The notes below the pieces were generated by a model. The model did no database searches. It worked only from the letters and a program-made list of their open reading frames with translations, and was not told the origin of the DNA. Of a DNA stretch of 14,976 nt, positions 6,856-13,796 are shown piece after piece. The translations under genes were made by a program, and so were the position numbers. The first letter of the stretch is position 1. Each line of letters begins with the position of its first letter. Source of the stretch: Treponema sp. (GTDB lineage: Bacteria > Spirochaetota > Spirochaetia > Treponematales > Breznakiellaceae). The stretch lies in assembly GCA_031275515.1 (NCBI GenBank), contig JAISOQ010000044.1, positions 1 to 14,976 on the forward strand, written 5' to 3'.

Positions 6856-8523
6856 TCATCGGACTAAATACGCCCTCCCTTCGTAAGGCCGCAGACGGGT
6901 AGTGTCCAGGGTTTCCGCATCATAATTCGCAATGAGGAGTTCTCCTTTCCCCGCGCCCAAAGCGTCCAGATCCAGGTCCGAAACTTCTTCCCCTGAAAAA
7001 TTGCAGATCGCCAGGAGGCTCTTGCCTTCCAGCCGGCGGCGGTATGCATACACCCGGCGGTCATCAGGCAGCATATCCTCAAAATCGCCATAGACGATGA
7101 CGGGGATTTCTTTCCGCAGTTTTATGAGCCGCCGGTAAAAGCTCCACACCGAATCGGGGTCCTGAACCTGAAGGGCCGCATTGATGGTCCGGTAATTGGG
7201 GTTCACCGGAATCCAGGGGGTTCCGGCGCTGAAACCCGCATTTTTCGTCCCGTCCCACTGCATGGGGGTGCGGGCATTGTCCCGGCTTGATTTTTGAATG
7301 CCCGCCATCATCTGTTCATGGCTGAGCAGTTTTTTTTCTTCTACCAGTTCCCGGTAAGCGTTAAAAACTTCCACATCCCGGCAGTCCTCCAGGGACTTCA
7401 AAGGCGTATTGGTCATCCCAAGTTCCTCGCCCTGGTAGATATACGGGGAGCCCTGCATCATGTGAAGGCAGAGGCCCAGCATCTTCGCGCTCAACACCCG
7501 GGACTGTTCATCGGCGTCACAGCCAAAATGGGAAACCACCCGGGGCTGGTCGTGGTTGTTCCAGTACAGGCTGTTCCAGGCTTTGCCGTAAAGTCCGGTC
7601 TGCCATTTATCCAGTATCTTTTTTAGTCCCGGCAAATCGAATTTTTTCGTAAGCCATTTGCCGAACTGCCTGTCCTGATCAAAAAACATGTGCTCAAACT
7701 GGAATACCATGTTAAGCTCCCGGCTCTCCCGCCCCGCAAAAAGGAGGGCGCTTTCGACAGTGGCGCTGGAAGTCTCCCCCACCGTCATGATGTCGCAGCG
7801 GGAAAGGACCTTTTCGTTCATCTCCCGCAGATATTCATGCACACCGGCATAGCCAAAGGGACTTTCCGCAGCCCCCCCGGAGACCGCCAGGGCTGATTCG
7901 GGCTTGCATATCGCATCGATCACGTCCATGCGGAAGCCGTCTATCCCCTTATCGAGCCAATACCGCATCATGTCGTATACGGCGTTCCGAACTTCGGGAT
8001 TCGCCCAATTAAGGTCCGGCTGTTCAATGGTAAAAAGATGCAGGTAGTACTGTCCGGTAATCTCATCTTTCCGCCAGGCGGAACCGGAAAAAACACTGCG
8101 AAGCTCGTTGGGCGGCCCGCCGTTAAAACCGTCCCGCCAGATATACCAGTCCCGCTTGGGGTTATCCCGGGACGAACGGGACTCCGCAAACCAGGGATGC
8201 CGGTCTGACGTATGGTTCACCACCAGGTCCAGGATAAGTTTAATGCCCCTCCGGTGGGCTTCCGTAAGGAGCCGGTCAAAATCCGCCATAGAACCGTACC
8301 GGGGGTTTATGGCCCGGTAATCGCTGATGTCATAGCCGTTATCTACCCCTGGAGATTCGAAGATCGGCGAGAGCCAAATCACGTCAACGCCCAGGTTTTT
8401 CAAATAGTCAAGCCGCTCCGTAATCCCTTGCAGATCCCCTGTTCCCGATCCGGTAGTGTCCTGAAAACTTTGGGGGTAGATCTGATAGACCACCGCCTCT
8501 TTCCACCATTGCCTGTCATCCAC
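6856..8523 (-). CDS. Cytoplasmic GH13 oligo-1,6-glucosidase / alpha-glucosidase
   Basis: A 555-residue enzyme that releases glucose from isomalto- or malto-oligosaccharides. Seen: WWKEAVVYQIYPQSF (6-20) opening the barrel; DLVVNH (99-104); QPDLN (168-172), the region V signature of the oligo-1,6-glucosidase subfamily; GFRMDV with nucleophile Asp200 followed by Val, as in alpha-1,6-acting members; acid/base Glu250 in MTVGE; NNHD (322-325); and a C-terminal beta domain to residue 555. No signal peptide is present. The start is GTG at 8523, with AAAGGA eight bases upstream. The length is normal for the family. It has its own sigma-70 promoter and lies downstream of the ABC importer. A relic of a second copy lies at 12100-12437. 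Whether isomaltose, dextrin or trehalose is the main substrate cannot be decided here. Confidence 0.92.
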   Translation of the reverse strand: MDDRQWWKEAVVYQIYPQSFQDTTGSGTGDLQGITERLDYLKNLGVDVIWLSPIFESPGVDNGYDISDYRAINPRYGSMADFDRLLTEAHRRGIKLILDLVVNHTSDRHPWFAESRSSRDNPKRDWYIWRDGFNGGPPNELRSVFSGSAWRKDEITGQYYLHLFTIEQPDLNWANPEVRNAVYDMMRYWLDKGIDGFRMDVIDAICKPESALAVSGGAAESPFGYAGVHEYLREMNEKVLSRCDIMTVGETSSATVESALLFAGRESRELNMVFQFEHMFFDQDRQFGKWLTKKFDLPGLKKILDKWQTGLYGKAWNSLYWNNHDQPRVVSHFGCDADEQSRVLSAKMLGLCLHMMQGSPYIYQGEELGMTNTPLKSLEDCRDVEVFNAYRELVEEKKLLSHEQMMAGIQKSSRDNARTPMQWDGTKNAGFSAGTPWIPVNPNYRTINAALQVQDPDSVWSFYRRLIKLRKEIPVIVYGDFEDMLPDDRRVYAYRRRLEGKSLLAICNFSGEEVSDLDLDALGAGKGELLIANYDAETLDTTRLRPYEGRAYLVR

Positions 8524-8560
8524 AGCGTGTTCCTTTATCGAATCAGTTTTGAATCAGCCT

Positions 8561-8572
8561 CGTAATCTTACG
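8561..8572. promoter_or_regulatory. Possible operator CGTAA-N2-TTACG in the glucosidase leader
   Basis: A 5-2-5 inverted repeat downstream of the promoter and 38 bases before the start codon. A further TTACG lies close by at the other side of the leader. In the duplicated copy near 12333-12344 one arm has changed (TCACG). A repressor site is plausible but there is no direct support. Confidence 0.3.
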
Positions 8573-8600
8573 ATATGGTGTAACGTAATACTTAGATTAG

Positions 8601-8628
8601 GATATACCTTGTCTTCCAAGTCTGTCAA
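8601..8628 (-). promoter_or_regulatory. Sigma-70 promoter of the glucosidase gene
   Basis: On the minus strand TTGACA (8628-8623) is followed after 16 bases by TATATC (8606-8601), with an A/T-rich stretch upstream of the -35. It lies about 80 bases before the GTG start. The same elements and spacing are preserved in the duplicated copy at 12378-12405. Confidence 0.7.
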
Positions 8629-8787
8629 GAAAAATTTTTTTTAAAAATCGAATTTGGAACAGCCTCAGGAGTATCAAAAAATAGACGGTCAGGACCGGCG
8701 CAGAGGCCAGGAGGCGAAGATAATGTAAACGTCCCCCAGAATACCGCCGCCGCCCTATAGCGGGCAACTTTTCCCTGGGACAGCCTC

Positions 8788-8865
8788 ATTAAATACGCCC
8801 GTCTCTCCTGGGACAATAGACGGGCGCTGCTCAGATTTCCACGTCAATAAGTTCCAGCAGCCGAA
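8788..8865 (-). pseudogene. Possible eroded 3' end of another GH13 glucosidase copy
   Basis: On the minus strand this segment reads RLLSQERRAYLM in one frame. The intact glucosidase ends RLRPYEGRAYLVR and the relic at 12112-12300 has RLLLYERRAYV. The DNA GGGCGTATTTA is shared exactly with the intact gene, and GAACT..ATTG further upstream also lines up. The match is short and broken, so this may be chance, but position (just after the permease) and orientation fit a lost gene copy. Confidence 0.35.
8796..8826 (-). terminator. Hairpin downstream of the ABC importer operon
   Basis: A perfect 9-bp stem (CGCCCGTCT at 8796-8804, AGACGGGCG at 8818-8826) with a 13-base loop, 44 bases after the stop codon of the last permease. 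The sequence after the stem is TATTTAATG, a poor U tract, so efficiency is doubtful. Confidence 0.45.
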
Positions 8866-8869
8866 CGGC

Positions 8870-9724
8870 TCATCCTTTCACCGCCCCCAGGGTAATGCCT
8901 TCCACAAAGAAGCGTTGGAAGCTGAGAAAGATCACCACAACCGGCAGGGCCACCAGCGCGGAAGCGGCCATGAGCAGGCTGTATTCAACCTCATGCTGAG
9001 ACCGGAAGAACTGAAGCCCAATAGACAAGGTATACATCTCCTGCCTGGTAAGGTAAATCAGGGGTCCCAGAAAGTCATTCCAGGAACCTAATGCCGTAAA
9101 AATCGCCACCACCGCGATAACCGGCTTCATCAGAGGCGTGATCAGCCGGTAGAATATTTCCAATTCGCTGGCCCCGTCAATAAACCCCGCATCGGATATT
9201 TCTTTGGGTATAGTTAAAAGGTACTGACGCATCATGAAAATATATAGAGCCTGTCCGGTATAGGCCGGTATAATCAGCGGCAGAAATGTATTCACCATTT
9301 TAAACTTGGCGAATATGTCAAATAGAGCTACCAGTACCACCGGGAAAGGAATAAACATCGTGGCAATGACTATCAAAAAGATTTTTTCCCTGCCGGGCCA
9401 ATTGATGCGGCTAAACCCATACCCCACGAGCGAATTAGAAATAACAGCCCCAATGACAGAAAAAACAACGATGGTCAGGGAATTCGTCATATAACGGAAA
9501 AACGGAATAAAACGAACCGCTTCCACGTAGTGTTCAAAGTGGACCTCTCGGGGAAAAAGGGTCGGCGGCGCCGCTCGCAGTTCCATGGAACTCTTGAGGG
9601 ACGTAACAAGCATCCAGTAATAGGGCATGATATAAATGACCGCCATTATTACCAGAATAATACGGGGTATAATATACCGGGAGATAAAGCGCATGTTTCT
9701 TTGGTACTGAAGATTATTATTCAT
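8870..9724 (-). CDS. Sugar ABC transporter permease, MalG type (CUT1)
   Basis: A 284-residue inner-membrane permease with about six hydrophobic segments and the MalG-type EAA loop at 175-201 (EISDAGFIDGASELEIFYRL then TPLMKP), followed by NDFLGPLIYL. This loop docks on the transporter's ATPase. The start at 9724 has AAGGAG seven bases upstream; an ATG 48 bases further up has no such site and overlaps the neighbouring gene. The partner permease ends 14 bases upstream, so the two are co-transcribed. With its partner and the binding protein it forms a disaccharide or oligosaccharide importer; a maltodextrin-type substrate is inferred from the GH13 neighbours. No ATPase gene is in the window, so a shared MsmK/MalK-like ATPase encoded elsewhere is expected. 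Confidence 0.93.
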   Translation of the reverse strand: MNNNLQYQRNMRFISRYIIPRIILVIMAVIYIMPYYWMLVTSLKSSMELRAAPPTLFPREVHFEHYVEAVRFIPFFRYMTNSLTIVVFSVIGAVISNSLVGYGFSRINWPGREKIFLIVIATMFIPFPVVLVALFDIFAKFKMVNTFLPLIIPAYTGQALYIFMMRQYLLTIPKEISDAGFIDGASELEIFYRLITPLMKPVIAVVAIFTALGSWNDFLGPLIYLTRQEMYTLSIGLQFFRSQHEVEYSLLMAASALVALPVVVIFLSFQRFFVEGITLGAVKG

Positions 9725-9738
9725 GGTCTTCTCCTTAA

Positions 9739-10638
9739 TCAGGTATCGTAGGAAACCCAGCTTCGTCCCCAACGGAATACGCCCATGGCAATCGCGACAC
9801 TGACCGTAAAGAACAAAACCGAAAGACAGGCGGCGTATCCCATCTTTGAATACTTAAAGGCATTCTGATAGATATACAAAACATAGAAAAAGAGCGAATT
9901 CTGAGAACCCACTGTACCGCCCCGGGCGCCGCCTGAAATAATGTAGGCTTGGGTAAATACCTGCAGCCCGCCGCTCAAGCCCATGATAATCTGGTAGAGA
10001 ATAATCGGGCTAAGCATAGGGAGGGTAATGTGGAAAAATTTTCTGAATACCCCTGCGCCGTCAATGTCGGCGGATTCGTAGAGGTCTATGGGTATGGACC
10101 GCAGAGACGCAAGGAAGATTAGCGCAGGCCCCCCCGCCCCATATTGGGCCAGGATCACCAAAGAAGGTTTGGTGAAGCGAGGATCTCCTATCCAGTCGAT
10201 AAACGGCAGGCCCAAGGCTACAAATATCCGGTTCAAGAGGCCGTATTGTGGGTTGGTAAAGAGAATCCATACAAAAACCAGGGCAAAGACCGGCAGTATA
10301 GAGGGCAGATAATAAACAGCCCGGTATACCGATACTTCCCGCACTTTCTGATTCATCGCCAGGGCCAGGATGATGGCGACCACAATACCTATGGGTACGG
10401 ACATAAGAGTGTAGAAAAGAGTATTGTATATTGTAGTGGAAAGGAGAGGATCTCTGAACAACTCCTTAAAATTATTCAGTCCGGTAAAAAGGGGTCTGCC
10501 GAATCCTGAATATTCCGTGGCGCCTAAATAAAACGAATATCCTATGGGGTATATTTGAAGTACAAGAAAACCGATGATCCATGGCAAAATAAACAGAAGA
10601 CCATTCCGTAAATTGCGCTTATCCAGCCGCTCAAGCAT
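9739..10638 (-). CDS. Sugar ABC transporter permease, MalF type (CUT1)
   Basis: A 299-residue inner-membrane permease with about six hydrophobic segments and the EAA loop at 187-211 (LYESADIDGAGVFRKFFHI then TLPMLSP). The N-terminus RNGLLFILPWIIGFL is typical of the UgpA/MalF-like group, which lacks the long periplasmic insert of enterobacterial MalF. GAGGAG lies six bases before ATG 10638. It lies between the binding-protein gene, from which a terminator separates it, and the second permease gene. Substrate specificity is not readable from this protein. Confidence 0.93.
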   Translation of the reverse strand: MLERLDKRNLRNGLLFILPWIIGFLVLQIYPIGYSFYLGATEYSGFGRPLFTGLNNFKELFRDPLLSTTIYNTLFYTLMSVPIGIVVAIILALAMNQKVREVSVYRAVYYLPSILPVFALVFVWILFTNPQYGLLNRIFVALGLPFIDWIGDPRFTKPSLVILAQYGAGGPALIFLASLRSIPIDLYESADIDGAGVFRKFFHITLPMLSPIILYQIIMGLSGGLQVFTQAYIISGGARGGTVGSQNSLFFYVLYIYQNAFKYSKMGYAACLSVLFFTVSVAIAMGVFRWGRSWVSYDT

Positions 10639-10654
10639 ATTTCACTCCTCAGTA

Positions 10655-10677
10655 CGGCGGCGTCTTACACGCCGCCG
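10655..10677. promoter_or_regulatory. GC-rich hairpin just before the first permease gene
   Basis: A perfect 9-bp stem (CGGCGGCGT with ACGCCGCCG; arms 10655-10663 and 10669-10677) with a 5-base loop. It lies between the terminator after the binding-protein gene and the ribosome-binding site of the permease. It may protect the 3' end of the shorter transcript or modulate readthrough. Confidence 0.5.
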
Positions 10678-10683
10678 GTATCC

Positions 10684-10713
10684 GAAAAAAATGCCGCAGT
10701 TTTACGCGGCATT
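10684..10713 (-). terminator. Intrinsic (partial) terminator between binding-protein and permease genes
   Basis: An 8-bp stem (AATGCCGC at 10690-10697, GCGGCATT at 10706-10713) with an 8-base loop, followed on the minus strand by a T run continuous with the stem. It starts nine bases after the binding-protein stop codon. Such a site commonly makes the binding protein more abundant than the permeases. Confidence 0.8.
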
Positions 10714-10721
10714 CTCAAAAC

Positions 10722-12049
10722 TTACTGTAAGGGAAGGAATTTATTCAGCTGGGGCTGAGTCTGCTGTTCAGCCTCCTGCAGGGCCTCAAGCGGCATCTTC
10801 ACATTCTGCACCACCATGTCCTGGGCTGTGGAAAGAGCATCCCAATACAAGGCCCCCACCGGGAGCGGAGGCCGACTCTTGGTGAAAAACAGGGCCTCCC
10901 TGAAATAGGATTGTTTTTCGGTGTAAATAGACTCGTCGTTGGAAATTGACAGAAGAGTGGGACAGTGACCGGATTCCTTGGTGTAGATGCGCTGACCATC
11001 GGCGCCGCAGGCCCAGTAGATAAACCGGACCGCCGCTTCTTTCTTTTTGGACCCCGTAGGAATAACAAAAGTCCAGCCGCCGGCCCAGGTAGAAGGCCCG
11101 TCCCCCTTTTTGACGCTGGGAATATAGGTTATGTCGTAGTCCACATCCGGCGCATAGGTTCGCATAGTATTCATGAACCAGTCACCTGTAATCATCATCG
11201 CCAAATGGCCGGTGATAAACGGATGCTGCTGGGGAGGATTGTTGGGTGGGTTATAACTGGAAATAAACGTCTGTACCTGCTGAACTCCCATTTCCTTGTT
11301 GTAATCGTAGAGGTACTGAAAACCGGCCACAACGCCTGGATGCGTGGGGGTAACTTTTCCTGCCTTTAGGTCAGCGAATTCACCGCCGAAGAGGAAACCC
11401 CATGTGTAGTGCCAGCCTTGTTCAAGCTGGGGAATAAAACCGACCTTGGCGTAATTGCCCTGAGCGTCTTTTGTATCAATTTTCCGGGCAATCTCCCGGA
11501 GTCGTTCCAGGGTAATGGGACCATTTTTCCTGTCCAGTTCCTCAGGGTCCACCCCTGCGTCCCGGAGCATCTGCTTGTTATAAAAAAGCCCACGAGTATC
11601 CGTATCAAAGGGCAGGCCATAGGTTTTACCGCGATACTGATCTTCGTCCCAAGCAAAGGGCAGGTATTTATCTTTAAGATTGGGATCGAGTTTTGCCAGA
11701 TCTTCTGTCAGGTCCTCAAGCAAGCCGTCGGAAGCCCGCTGGGCCACAGTAAATCTGTCCAGCATGTACACATCCGGTCCAGTTCCTCCGCGCACCGCGG
11801 TCATAAGACTGGTAACATCGGTTTCGGAACCTGGAACCTGCACAAACTGAACTTCTACCGCCGGATTTGTAGCGTTATAGGCGTTTGCGATACTTTCAAG
11901 AATTCCATTATCCGGCGGGCCATGTGAGGTCCAAAAAACTACCCTCTCAGCTTGGGAGCCCCCCCCCCCCCCCCATCTGATTTTTTCTGACAACCAGCCA
12001 GAACGCTAAGTACGAGCAACACCTCCACAACAACAGTGATCCTCTTCAT
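10722..12049 (-). CDS. Sugar ABC transporter solute-binding lipoprotein, frame broken at a poly-G tract
   Basis: A protein of about 442 residues if the frame is restored; it captures sugars for the two downstream permeases. The start at ATG 12049 has AGGAGG six bases upstream. The signal peptide ends in VLAGC, a textbook lipobox with Cys20, followed by QKKSD, a Gly linker, SQAERVVFW and the binding-protein fold (GPDVYMLDRF, YGLPFDTDTRGLFYN, TWAGGWTFVIPTGS), matching cluster-1 (MalE/UgpB-like) proteins. The 16-G tract encoding the Gly linker leaves signal peptide and mature domain in different frames; 17 or 14 Gs would join them. As sequenced, translation from 12049 stops 12 codons after Asp25. 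A TTG start at 12004 in the other frame would yield an unexported protein. Maltodextrin is the likely ligand given the neighbours. Confidence 0.85.
11959..11974 (-). repeat. Homopolymeric tract of 16 G (coding strand) after the lipobox of the binding-protein gene
   Basis: Sixteen consecutive C on the plus strand. The tract encodes a Gly linker between QKKSD and SQAERV. Sixteen Gs place the mature domain out of frame; one more or two fewer would restore it. This is the second such tract in the window, again at the start of an envelope sugar-uptake protein. Confidence 0.95.
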
Positions 12050-12079
12050 AATTATCCTCCTCATAAAAAACTAAAATAT

Positions 12080-12099
12080 AGATATACATACGTATATCT
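12080..12099. promoter_or_regulatory. Inverted repeat AGATATAC-N4-GTATATCT upstream of the binding-protein gene
   Basis: A perfect 8-4-8 inverted repeat, 31 bases before the start codon at 12049. It lies where a repressor could block the operon or where a promoter could overlap it. The AT-rich sequence is compatible with an operator, though a chance palindrome in AT-rich DNA is also possible. Confidence 0.4.
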
Positions 12100-12111
12100 T
12101 ATTTAAGCAAT

Positions 12112-12300
12112 TCACATTCCCGCAACAAGAACGGATACATACGCTCTCCTTTCGTAAAGCAATAGACGGGTATTGTTCAGGGTTTTCGCATCATAGTTCG
12201 CAATGAGGAGATCCCCTGTTTCCGATCCGGTAGTGTCCTGAAAACTTTGGGGGTATATCTGATAGACCACCGCCTCTTTCCACCATAGCCTGCCATCCAC
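12112..12300 (-). pseudogene. Internally deleted relic of the oligo-1,6-glucosidase gene
   Basis: A 62-codon open frame whose first 30 residues match the N-terminus of the intact glucosidase (GRLWWKEAVVYQIYPQSFQD, TTGSETGDL) and whose remainder matches its C-terminus (LLIANYDAKTLNNTRL, RRAY). The junction is at 12209-12210, where AG is shared by both parental ends (6938-6939 and 8432-8433). About 1494 bases, exactly 498 codons, are missing, so the frame survives. All catalytic residues are gone. The similarity extends beyond the frame, from about 12100 to 12437, including leader and promoter. The GTG start is conserved. The product, if made, cannot be an enzyme; the segment may matter as promoter or leader for the importer operon 60 bases downstream. 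Confidence 0.88.
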
Positions 12301-12377
12301 AGCGTGATCCTTTATCGAATCAGTTTTGAATCAGCCTCGTGATCTTACGATATGGTGTCACGTAATACTTAGATTAG

Positions 12378-12405
12378 GATATACCCTGTTTTCCAAATCT
12401 GTCAA
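12378..12405 (-). promoter_or_regulatory. Duplicated sigma-70 promoter, now upstream of the glucosidase relic and ABC operon
   Basis: TTGACA (12405-12400), 16 bases, TATATC (12383-12378) on the minus strand, the same as the glucosidase promoter at 8601-8628. The region around it (12211-12437 against 8434-8661) differs at only about ten scattered positions plus an A/T run. No terminator is seen between it and the binding-protein gene, so it may drive the importer operon. Confidence 0.6.
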
Positions 12406-12449
12406 GAAAAATTTTTAAAAAAATCGAATTTGGAACAAGGGAACGGATA

Positions 12450-12489
12450 GGGCTTTGGGGCATCCGGCGGGCCAGATGCCCCAAAGCCC
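12450..12489. terminator. Long perfect hairpin downstream of the CrtC/AttH-like gene
   Basis: A perfect 15-bp inverted repeat (GGGCTTTGGGGCATC at 12450-12464, its complement at 12475-12489) with a 10-base loop, 68 bases past the stop codon at 12558. No U run follows on either strand, so it may be a 3'-end stabiliser or a REP-like element rather than a classical terminator. Confidence 0.5.
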
Positions 12490-12557
12490 CAAATAACGGG
12501 AAAATCTCAAGTCCGCCGGAGGCGCTCAAATTCCGAATTGAACCCGCCCCGGTCTTT

Positions 12558-13652
12558 TTAAAATTCCCGGCGGGGAACGCGGCCAAAGTACATCAGTTCC
12601 CAGATGGCGGGACTTTCCTGTTTTTCCGCCGCCTGGCCGCCCTCCAGACGCTCTATGACTGCGCTGCCGGTAAAGCGATGATAAGCGCCGTCGAAACCCG
12701 CAAGCCGGGCCAGCAATTTGATGAAGCCCCGGAGCTCCCCGATCATCTTATAATTAACGATGCTTTTTTGCCGCTCGTAGCTGACCCGGAAATGAACCTT
12801 GCCGTCATCGTAATCGTAGACCAGCCGGTTGTGTACGGGTTTGCCTGTCTGCTCCTCGATAAATTCATCGGAGGCGGTGAACGTGAGGTTTGCCGCATTG
12901 TCGGCAATGATCCGGTCCTTCCCGGCGATGAGGAATATGGGGAATTCGTTGTAGCCGTACTTCTTTTCCCCGTAAATATACGAGGTGATGACCCGGTAAT
13001 CCCCGATTTTGGCCCGTCCCCAGTACCAGTGGTTCAACAGGGTACGCATGTTGATATTTCCCCAGTTGTGGTCATGGTAGCCCGTACCGGTATGGCGGGT
13101 GGTTTTGCCGTCCAGGATGATGGAGGCTTCCGCAAAGCCTTCGGGTACAGAGGGGAGCCAGGCGAAGTAATGTTCGTCTTTCTCGCCAAAAAAGAGGTGG
13201 CCTGTTTCGGGACGCCAGGGGGGTACGCTGCTGGTAAGGCGCAGGGCTGCTTCCGCCCGGTCGTTCTTAAAGTATACCTGGTATTCCCGGAGATTCCCCT
13301 TGCAGGAACAGGGGCCGATCTGTACATCGCAGCCCTCTTTGGAGGCGGTAAAGGGCGCGCCGGAAATTTCAAATTCTCCGGCATAGGGTTGGCCGCCGGC
13401 AGTAACCAGGGATATGGTTACATGAGGGACCGGCGGCCCCTTGGGGGACATCATGTGTTTGGTATAAAAGACTAGCACCAGGGTGGTCCCATCGTCCAGG
13501 TGGGAATCGAAGTACCACCATTCATAGGTTCCTTTTTCCCCGCTGTTAGTGCGGGTGCCGTCTTCCCAAAGTTCAACGGTCCCCTTTTTCAGTCCCAGCC
13601 GTTCATAGTGTTCCGGGCTTGTCCCCAGACGGGATTGTATCTTTCCAGGCAT
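12558..13652 (-). CDS. CrtC/AttH-like lipocalin-fold protein (hydroxyneurosporene synthase family)
   Basis: A 364-residue protein with features of the CrtC/AttH superfamily: YEWWYFDSHLDDG (43-55), which includes the WWYFD signature; GTGYHDHNWGN (189-199); and HWYWGRA (208-214), His/Trp-rich motifs lining the barrel. CrtC enzymes hydrate carotenoids; AttH-type and other relatives have poorly known hydrolase or lipid-binding roles. No signal peptide is visible, so it is probably cytoplasmic. The start at 13652 has AAGGAGG five bases upstream; a longer frame beginning at 13679 lacks such a site. It lies between the hydrolase gene and the glucosidase relic with its own flanking intergenic regions, and no carotenoid genes are nearby, so a carotenoid substrate should not be assumed. 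Family call good, function open. Confidence 0.75.
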   Translation of the reverse strand: MPGKIQSRLGTSPEHYERLGLKKGTVELWEDGTRTNSGEKGTYEWWYFDSHLDDGTTLVLVFYTKHMMSPKGPPVPHVTISLVTAGGQPYAGEFEISGAPFTASKEGCDVQIGPCSCKGNLREYQVYFKNDRAEAALRLTSSVPPWRPETGHLFFGEKDEHYFAWLPSVPEGFAEASIILDGKTTRHTGTGYHDHNWGNINMRTLLNHWYWGRAKIGDYRVITSYIYGEKKYGYNEFPIFLIAGKDRIIADNAANLTFTASDEFIEEQTGKPVHNRLVYDYDDGKVHFRVSYERQKSIVNYKMIGELRGFIKLLARLAGFDGAYHRFTGSAVIERLEGGQAAEKQESPAIWELMYFGRVPRREF

Positions 13653-13760
13653 ATTTTCCTCCTTATAATAAAATTGCATTTGTATCGCCGGGATGTACCG
13701 GCTGTTTTGGTAAAAAGTATACCTATCATATTACTATGTTTTATTAAGAATATCTAGTGT

Positions 13761-13796
13761 GAGGTTTTCTCAAAACTTTAGTTTTGGAAAAGCCTC
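13761..13796. repeat. Imperfect inverted repeat at the 3' end of the hydrolase gene
   Basis: Arms of 16 bases (13761-13776 and 13781-13796) with a 4-base loop and three non-Watson-Crick positions, two of which become G-U pairs in plus-strand RNA. It begins and ends GAGG/CCTC like the terminator at 1413-1470 and has CAAAAC next to the loop, so it may be a diverged member of that family. It overlaps the last codons of the hydrolase. The T-rich side (CTCTTTG) follows it on the plus strand. Confidence 0.5.

Larger units (their letters stand above)
8662..8869. other. Intergenic stretch between the permease and glucosidase genes, mostly repeat and relic sequence
   Basis: No gene is supported here. 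Two same-direction copies of a GAGGCTGTYCCA half-element (minus strand; 8665-8653 and 8787-8775) flank about 110 bases. The part nearest the permease holds a hairpin and a likely glucosidase 3' remnant, listed separately. A 63-codon open frame (8816-8625) lacks a ribosome-binding site and is not called. Confidence 0.5.

Noticed and set aside
8625..8816. 63-codon minus-strand open frame between permease and glucosidase genes
   Set aside because: No ribosome-binding site; it runs through half-elements and the suspected glucosidase remnant, so it is more likely relic DNA.
12678..13475. Plus-strand open frame of about 265 codons opposite the CrtC/AttH-like gene
   Set aside because: The minus-strand protein has family motifs and a good ribosome-binding site; this frame has neither.
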